From positions 19,185,247 through 19,249,246 of the forward strand of contig CM055319.2 of assembly GCA_029255685.2 (NCBI GenBank): 64,000 nucleotides of DNA, given 5' to 3'. The stretch comes from Silene conica. Lineage: Eukaryota; Streptophyta; Magnoliopsida; Caryophyllales; Caryophyllaceae. The notes under the pieces are model-generated. The model worked only from the letters and a program-made list of their open reading frames with translations, ran no database searches and was not told the DNA's origin. Numbering within the stretch: the stretch's first letter is position 1; the number at the start of each line of letters is the position of its first letter. Made by a program: the position numbers and the translations under genes. Below, piece after piece: positions 57,876 to 64,000 of the stretch.

Positions 57876-58691
57876 AATAAGTTCCGGTTTCACAAATTAA
57901 GGTCCAAGATTCACGAAGTAAGAAATTAAGCAATTCGTGAGTAAACAAACATTTTAGATCCAAGTTTCATGAAATAAGGTTTCGGTTTCACAAATTAAGG
58001 TCCAAGATTTACGAAATAAAAAATTAAAAATTTCGTGACTAACAAACATTTTAAGTCCAAGTTTCACGAAATAAGGTTCCGGTTTCACAATTTTAGGTCC
58101 AAAATTCACGAAGTAAGAAATTAAACAATTCGTGGGTAAACAAACATTTTAAATCCAAGTTTCACGAAATAAGGTTCCGGTTTCACAAATTAAGGTCCAA
58201 GATTTGTGAAATAAAAAATTAAAAATTCCGTAAGTAACAAACATTTTAATTCCAAGTTTCACGAAATAAGGTCCCGATTTCACAAATTAAGGTCCCAGAT
58301 TCACGAAATAATAAGAAATTATACATTTCGTGATTAAACAAACTTTTGAAGTCCAAGTTTCACGAAATAAGGTTCCGGTTTCACAAATTAAGGTCCAAAA
58401 TTCACGAAATAAGAAATTAAACAATTCGTGAGTAAACAAACATTTTAAGTCTAAGTTTCACGAAATAAGGTTTCGGTTTCACAAATTAAGGTCCGAAATT
58501 CACGAAATAAGAAATTATCCATTTTGTGAGCAAACAAACATTTTACGTCTAAGTTTCACGAAATAAGGTCCCGAGTTCGCAAATTAAGGTCGAAGATTCA
58601 CAAAATAAAAAATTAAACATTTTGTGCGTAAACACTAATATAATGAGAACCATGAGAACTCTACCTTACGGAATTTTTTTAAAAAAAATAA

Positions 58692-59052
58692 GGGTTAATT
58701 GATAGAAATACTCCGAACTATGAGTAAACTGCTCAAAATACTCTAAACTTTATTTTAACTACCAATATAACCAACTAATGTCCTCATTTGCTTTAAATAG
58801 AATTTGTTGTTTTTTTAGCTTATTGTAGCATGTTTTATTGGTGTGATTAGGTGAATAGATTAATAAAGAAATAAAAGAGAATGACAGGTTAAAAAAGGGT
58901 TAGAAATTTCCTCACTTATTTAGCAGATAACAGGTCATATATTATAATAAAAGCGAATAAGAGTATTATTTGATTATATTGGTAGTTAAAATAGAGTTTG
59001 GAGTATTTTGAGCAGGAGGCCCATAGTTCAGAGTATTCTTATCAATTAATCC
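58692..59052. mobile_element. MITE-a (361 bp)
   Basis: Terminal inverted repeats of about 75 bp, starting GGGTTAATTGATAGAAATACT on the left and GGATTAATTGATAAGAATACT on the right strand. Flanked by the 9-bp direct repeat AAAAAATAA (58683-58691 and 59053-59061), as for Mutator-like elements. No coding capacity. Confidence 0.85.
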
Positions 59053-59061
59053 AAAAAATAA

Positions 59062-59438
59062 GAGTAAATTAATAAACACTACCAACTTTAGTCCTCTCTT
59101 TCATAATCAATACCAATATAATTAATAATTAGTAATCAGTACCAAGATATTTATTTTTTTTCTACGTTAGATACCAAGTGGTCGTTTTACTTTAGTTTTT
59201 TCTTACTTTAAAAGGTGCTTTTATCTAAGAGAATGATTTTGGAGCTGAGTGTCTAGAGATTTGTACTTGAATAATGGCTTTTTGGACCTCTTCGAGTAGA
59301 TTAGTATAGCATTTTCACGTGACTTGGTACCTATCTTAGAAAAAAGTTAATATTTTGGTAGTGATTGTTAATTATCAATTATGTTGGTACTGATTATGAA
59401 AAAGGGTCCTTATATTGGTATTGTTTATAAATTAACTC
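59062..59438. mobile_element. MITE-b (377 bp)
   Basis: Terminal inverted repeats of about 65 bp (GAGTAAATTAATAAACACTACC and GAGTTAATTTATAAACAATACC). Flanked by AAAAAATAA at 59053-59061 and 59439-59447, the first of which is also the right duplication of MITE-a. A different family from MITE-a. Confidence 0.85.
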
Positions 59439-59517
59439 AAAAAATAATGACATATTTGGATTCGGCATGAAATTTTATGGCTAGAGAACATATTTCTTGG
59501 TCTAGAAAATATGTACT

Positions 59518-60351
59518 AGTGACGGAAATCAAGGTGATATACGTTTTACTAATATTCATTCACCTACTACCGATTTTTACGTATCTATCATTTTTCATGC
59601 ACTTAGAACTCGTTTTAATGCACATAGAGCCTATTATTTCATGCACCTAGTAATCATTTTCATGCATGTAAAAAATTTCATGCACGGAAAAAATTTCATG
59701 CACGTAGTGGTTGTTTTCGTACATTTATAGCCATTTTAGTATGCCTAATTGTATTTTGGTACATTAAGTATATATTTTGTTAATAAAGTCAATAAAAATT
59801 GTTTAATGACACTAAAATGTGTATTTGAATACGTTAAACTAATGGTAAATGATCTATCGAAACTTTCGAAGCGAGATTTGGTGGCGATTTAGTGAAGGTT
59901 CTCATGGTTCTCATTATAAGGGTGGTTCTCACCGGATCCCGACCCTATATATAGAGAATCACCCTTATAATGAGAACCATGAGAACCTTCACTAAATCGC
60001 CACCAAATCTCGCTTCGAAAGTTTCGATGGATTATTTACCATTAGTTTAACTTATTCAAATACACACTTTAGTATCATTAAACAAAATTTTTTGATTTTA
60101 TTAACAAAATATATACGTTGTGCACCAAAATACAATTAGGTATACTAAAACGGGTATAAATGCCCGAAAACGACCACTATGTGCATGAAATTTTTTACAT
60201 GCATGAAAATGACTACTAGGTGCATGAAAATAGTAGGCTCTACGTGCATTAAAACGAGTTCTAGGTGCATGAAAAATGATAGATACGTAAAAATCGCTAG
60301 TATGTGCATGAAAATTAATAAAACGTATCTCACCTCGATTTCCGTCACTGG
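59518..60351. mobile_element. Foldback element with arms of about 400 bp
   Basis: The arms 59518-59930 and 59954-60351 are inverted copies with few differences, centred near 59942. The outer ends read TAGTGACGGAAATC and CCAGTGACGGAAATC (reverse strand). Arms contain repeated GTGCATGAAA motifs; the centre holds the GGTTCTCAT...ATGAGAACC motif shared with the outer element. The transcript would form a near-perfect 400-bp hairpin. Confidence 0.85.
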
Positions 60352-60357
60352 TATATA

Positions 60358-62089
60358 CTAGTTTTACACCCGTGCAAAAAAATGCACGGGTTTAATTTTA
60401 TTAAATTGAAAAAATTAATAAAAAATCAATATATATTTAATAAAAGTATGTTTTAGTATTACAGTTATACTAATGTAAAAATGTAAAACTAATTTATTCG
60501 CTTAACTTGGACGTAATAAAAAAGAACGCATTAACTCGACATGATAAAAACAAAAAAACTTCTTATTTAAGATGGATCAAATATATATATGCAGAATGGG
60601 TAAGAAAAATAATAATATTATATATAGGAAAACTAAAATATTTGTGCTATATATGTAAGGAGCTGAAATTAACTTGTTTTAAACTTAAAACGGAAAATAA
60701 CCAATAAAAATATGTATAGATCTGGAAATTATATTTATGGTGCAAATCTTAAGTTCCTAAATATCCTAATTAACCTAAATATTCTTGGTCGACTCTCTCA
60801 CTACCAAAAAATAATCCGACCATATAATGTAAACTCTGACCCTACAAATACCTAAAAAAACTCGACCAATTACGGTATTGATTTTTCAGCATGCAAAACA
60901 AATATTCATTATTTTATTTTTAAGTAATTTTATTTGGTTCGTTTCATCAAGATATTATAATCTGAATCAATGTATTAAATTTGGTGTAAAATTATATGAA
61001 TTATTTGTCTATATTTTTCGAATGTTCCAATTATTTACTATGTGTATGTTTCTTCTTAGTATGTTCCAATTATTCACTTATTAACCGTTATATATGGAAA
61101 TATTACAAAGTGAAAGATTATACGTTCGTTCATTTGATAAATCCTACATCTCTGGCTAAGCTCATTCCAACTCACAGCTTTGCTTTTTCCACGCTCTAAT
61201 TCTTCCTCACCATTTTTCCTTTAATCTAACTAATATGCCGCCTCTCTAAAACATATTCGGGGTTCGCTACATGCATCAACCACCTTTGTTATCAAACTCA
61301 ATAAATTACCTTTTTATGTTTCTACAATTGCATCAATATTTTTTGGATTAATGCTCGCATTGCTCGTTTGATTGCTAATTATTGTTTAACGCATGAGAGA
61401 ATCAAATGAAAAGTTAATTTTTTTGCGTCAAATATATAATATGGATTGTTGTTTGTGTATTTATTGTTGCAATATTTTTTATCCTTTTTTTCATTATTTC
61501 TATATTATATATGTACTTTTTTCATATTTTTGTCTCATTAAATTTGATATAAAGTATGTGTTCAAAATATATTACCTTTAAAATTTTTTGTTATCCGTTT
61601 TTCCACTCTCTTTCCATAAATTTTTAATTTTTGTAGTTTATCATTGTTGTAGAGGTAAATTTGTAATTTTAAAAATATTGGTAATTATCAAATGAATAAT
61701 GCTTTTTACACGACAACCAATAGCAGTACTATCTCAATGCGCTACAAAAATTACGTTTTCGGGTGACTAAAATGAGCGACCGTATTTAACAGTAGCCAAA
61801 ATGACGACGAATATTAAATTCTCTCGGCTATTTACTTGTTCGTTTTAGAAAATTAAAGTTATTAAAATCTAATGATTATTGAAAATTAATTAATTTTAAT
61901 AATTTTAGAATTTAGTGAATTAAAAAGAAATGAATCATTAAATTAATAAAAAAAATATAAGTAGGAAATAGAGTAATTAATTAAGTTAGTGAACATGGGG
62001 GACCCTACATCAATAAAAATCAAATTCTTTTATAAAATTCAAGAACCAATAGAAAGGCTTTAAATGCTACTCCTTTTATTGTATAGAGA
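60358..62089 (-). mobile_element. Helitron H4 (non-autonomous), minus orientation
   Basis: Related to H1. Plus-strand left end CTAGTTTTACACCCGTGC, hairpin, GCACGGG; the minus-strand start is TCTCTATACAATAAAAGG. It sits between A (60357) and T (62090). It lacks the H2 insertion and so supplies its empty site. An extra segment near 61742-61818 is absent from H1. No Rep/helicase. Confidence 0.85.
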
Positions 62090-62227
62090 TTTTCTAGACC
62101 AAAAAATATGTTCTCTTGCCATAAAATTTCATGCCGAATCCAAATATGTCATTAAGTTTTTTTAAAAAAGTCCGTAAGGTAGAGTTCTCATGGTTCTCAT
62201 TATATTGGTGGTTCTCATATGATCCCA

Positions 62228-62232
<5 letters not shown>

Positions 62233-62291
<59 letters not shown>
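62233..62291. repeat. TA dinucleotide microsatellite
   Basis: An uninterrupted TA run of about 55-60 bp next to the outer inverted-repeat arm; it generates a spurious Ile/Tyr frame. Confidence 0.95.
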
Positions 62292-62294
<3 letters not shown>

Positions 62295-63040
62295 GCAAGA
62301 TCCGGTGAGAACGATCATTCGGTGCATACGGTGAGAACAACTCTCATCCCTTAGATTAAACTAATTGTACGGCTAATGTTAAAACGCAACAAACTCATAA
62401 ACTCCCCCCTCTGCTTCTTTGGTTCATAATTGAACATTTGCACATAAACTCCCCCCCTCTGATTCTGATGCTGTTTCCTCTAACGCAGCTACGTTGAGGA
62501 GATCTTCTCGATTTAGGTAATGTCTCAAACTCTCAATGGTAGTTACAGGAATTATTCGATATTTATAATTAGTTGCCCCGTGCTGCGTGAATTCTAGTTT
62601 TCATTTTGGACTTTGAAGACCACCTAACGTAACATCAGATTATAGCTACCAGGTGGGGAATTAGCTTAGGTATACTGTAGAAATTAGAGGGCGTTAATCT
62701 TCTAAGCTGAACTTTTGAGGGATGGCCATCCAAGTGTATATTTGTTGGTGTACTTTCTTGTGTTTTGTCTAGTTATTCCCTTCTTGACTTGATAGTTGAT
62801 ATCGCGTTCTGCGACACGGTCTTTTTATGATTATGGATCGGTATAGGTGAATTATATCCCGCAGGGCTTATTGATTTTGTCAAGGTCTCGAGGACTCGCG
62901 TATGGTATTCTGAGAACACGTTGATATCACGATGTTTTATTATTTTTCATTTACTAGTATAGATCCTGCATGAATGAGCAGTTTTTTAGATAGAGATGTT
63001 AAGAGAATTACATATTTCCCACTTTAGGATCTCGAATTAC
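62292..63040 (+). other. Leader-like segment with possible splice donor, no gene established
   Basis: GATCCGGTGAGAACGATC text typical of plant repeat ends, then CT-rich leader-like DNA (ACTCCCCCCCTCTGATTCTG) to GATTTAG|GTAATG near 62517, followed by intron-like T-rich DNA. No exon with a start codon was found. It may be a captured or truncated gene 5' end. Confidence 0.3.
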
Positions 63041-64000
63041 ATTAATAAAAATGTGTCTACTCCGTCAAAAAATGTATCTAGTCCGTCAAAAAATGTAACT
63101 AGGTTTAAAAAATGTATCTACTCCGTCAAAAAATGTATCTAAGTAAAAAATGTATCTACTCCGTCAAAAAATGTAACTAGGTTTATGTAAAAAAGTAAAA
63201 AATGTATCTACTCCGTCAAAAAATGTATCTAGATTTATGTAAAAAAGTAAAAAAGATATATCTACTCCGTCAAAAAATGTAACTAGGTTTATGTAAAAAA
63301 GTAAAAAATGTATCTACTCCGTCAAAAAATGTATCTAGATTTATGTAAAAAAGTAAAAAAAATATATCTACTCCGTCAAAAAATGTATCTAGGTTTATGT
63401 TAAAAAAATGTATCTACTCCTTCAAAAAATGTAACTAAGTTTATGTACAAAAGTAAAAAAAATGTATCTACTCCGTCAAAAAATGTATCTAGGTTTATAT
63501 AAAAAAGTAAAAAAAAAATATTTACTCCGTAAAAAAATGTATCTAGGTTTAAGTAAAAAAAATGTATCTACTCCGTCAAAAAATGTATCTATAACTTCAA
63601 AAAATGTATCTAGGTTTATGTAAAAAAAGTAAAAAAAAAAATGTATCTACTCCTTCAAAAAATGTATCTAGGTTTATGTAAAAAAAGTAAAAAAAAATGT
63701 ATCTACCCCGTCAAAAAATGTATCTAGGTTTACGTAAAAAAGTAATAAAAAATGTATCTACTCCTTCAAAAAATGTATCTAGGTTTAGGTAAAAAAAGTA
63801 AAAAAAAAATGTATCTAACCCTTCAAAGAATGTATCTAGGTTTATGTAAAAAAAGTAAAAAAAAAAATGTATCTACTCCGTTAAAAAATGTATATAGGTT
63901 TACGTAAAAAAGTAAAAAAAAAATGTATTTACTCCGTCAAAAAAATGTATATAGGTTTACGTAAAAAGGTAAAAAAAAAAATATTTACTCCGTAAAAAAA
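63041..64000 (+). repeat. AT-rich minisatellite running off the window
   Basis: Units of about 50-55 bp with AAAATGTATCTACTCCGTC, then AAAAAATGTATCTAGGTTTATG and a run of A and GTAA. About 17-18 imperfect copies; poly-A lengths vary. It continues beyond base 64000. No coding capacity. Confidence 0.9.

Larger units (their letters stand above)
55470..58640 (+). repeat. 98-bp satellite array, about 26-27 units, interrupted by a LINE
   Basis: Units repeat every 97-98 bp (AAGTCC starts near 55571, 55669, 55767, 55865, 55962). Each unit has three related subrepeats of about 21-25 bp: AGTTTCACGAAATAAGG, GGTTTCACAAATTAAGG and AGATTCACGAAATAAGAAAT, then ATTTCGTGAGTAAACAAACA. The CACGAAAT and ATTTCGTG ends are complementary. 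No open frame persists. The array is split at 57339-57875. Confidence 0.92.
58634..62240. mobile_element. Outer inverted-repeat region (TIR-type element) with nested insertions
   Basis: The left arm (58634-58691, resuming 59448-59517) and the right arm (62090-62240) are inverted copies: TAATGAGAACCATGAGAACTC... and ATGACATATTTGGATTCGGC... both recur reverse-complemented on the right. The left arm is interrupted by two MITEs, and the centre by the foldback element and Helitron H4. The left terminus is cut into the satellite edge. No transposase. Confidence 0.7.

Noticed and set aside
55470..58640. CRISPR-like regular repeats here and at 37543-37982
   Set aside because: This is plant nuclear DNA; the satellite has no unique spacers and the LTR modules have AT-rich spacers of unequal length with no associated cas genes.

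Overview
The window is nuclear DNA of a flowering plant, most likely a eudicot. The evidence is an R2R3-MYB gene with the canonical plant three-exon layout, Athila-lineage Ty3/gypsy elements primed by tRNA-Asp, TRIMs primed by initiator tRNA-Met, Helitrons, MITEs and L1-type LINE debris. The species cannot be named from sequence alone. Coding density is very low: one convincing host gene, one unrecognised candidate host gene, and several transposon genes.

Layout. 1-6190: AT-rich, with exon-like pieces of an unrecognised minus-strand gene (5' leader near 5950-6190, start codon near 5825). 6440-8090: two related MITE-like elements of 738 and 741 bp. 8497-17374: a nest made of TRIM1, solo LTR A inside it, solo LTR B inside A, Helitron H1 with Helitron H2 inside it, and TRIM2. 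17741-18475: a third Helitron. 20387-21735: the MYB gene on the minus strand. 22870-24882: MITE-type repeats. 25504-52898: a second nest, in which TRIM3 is split by Athila-1 (minus, TSD TGATG), and Athila-1 is split inside gag by Athila-2 (minus, TSD GTCGG). 53505-55404: a polyubiquitin pseudogene followed directly by LINE ORF1 debris with a poly(A) tail. 55470-58640: a 98-bp satellite array interrupted by a 5'-truncated LINE. 58634-62240: a nested inverted-repeat region holding two MITEs, a foldback element and Helitron H4. 63040-64000: an AT-rich minisatellite that runs off the window.

The two Athila elements have the order LTR, PBS, gag-pol, ORF-1 (ATHILA ORF-1 family), PPT, LTR. Apart from the interruption of Athila-1, their reading frames are open. 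LTR pairs are almost identical, so both insertions are young.

The most unusual signal is a family of paired GC-rich palindromes. In Athila-1 the unit is two copies of the 12-bp palindrome GGTCGGTCGACC (or a close variant) whose starts are exactly 21 bp apart. In Athila-2 it is two CCGG-NN-GACCGG palindromes separated by CTG, giving modules of 33 or 36 bp. Within clusters the modules recur about every 80-115 bp. In both elements they lie in U3 just upstream of the TATA box and again in the spacer between pol and ORF-1, which suggests shared cis-regulatory or RNA-structural arrays with different cores. In Athila-1 the spacer also looks like an internal promoter with a CT-rich leader and a 5' UTR intron for ORF-1.

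All coordinates and comparisons were made by eye; no alignment or database search was run.
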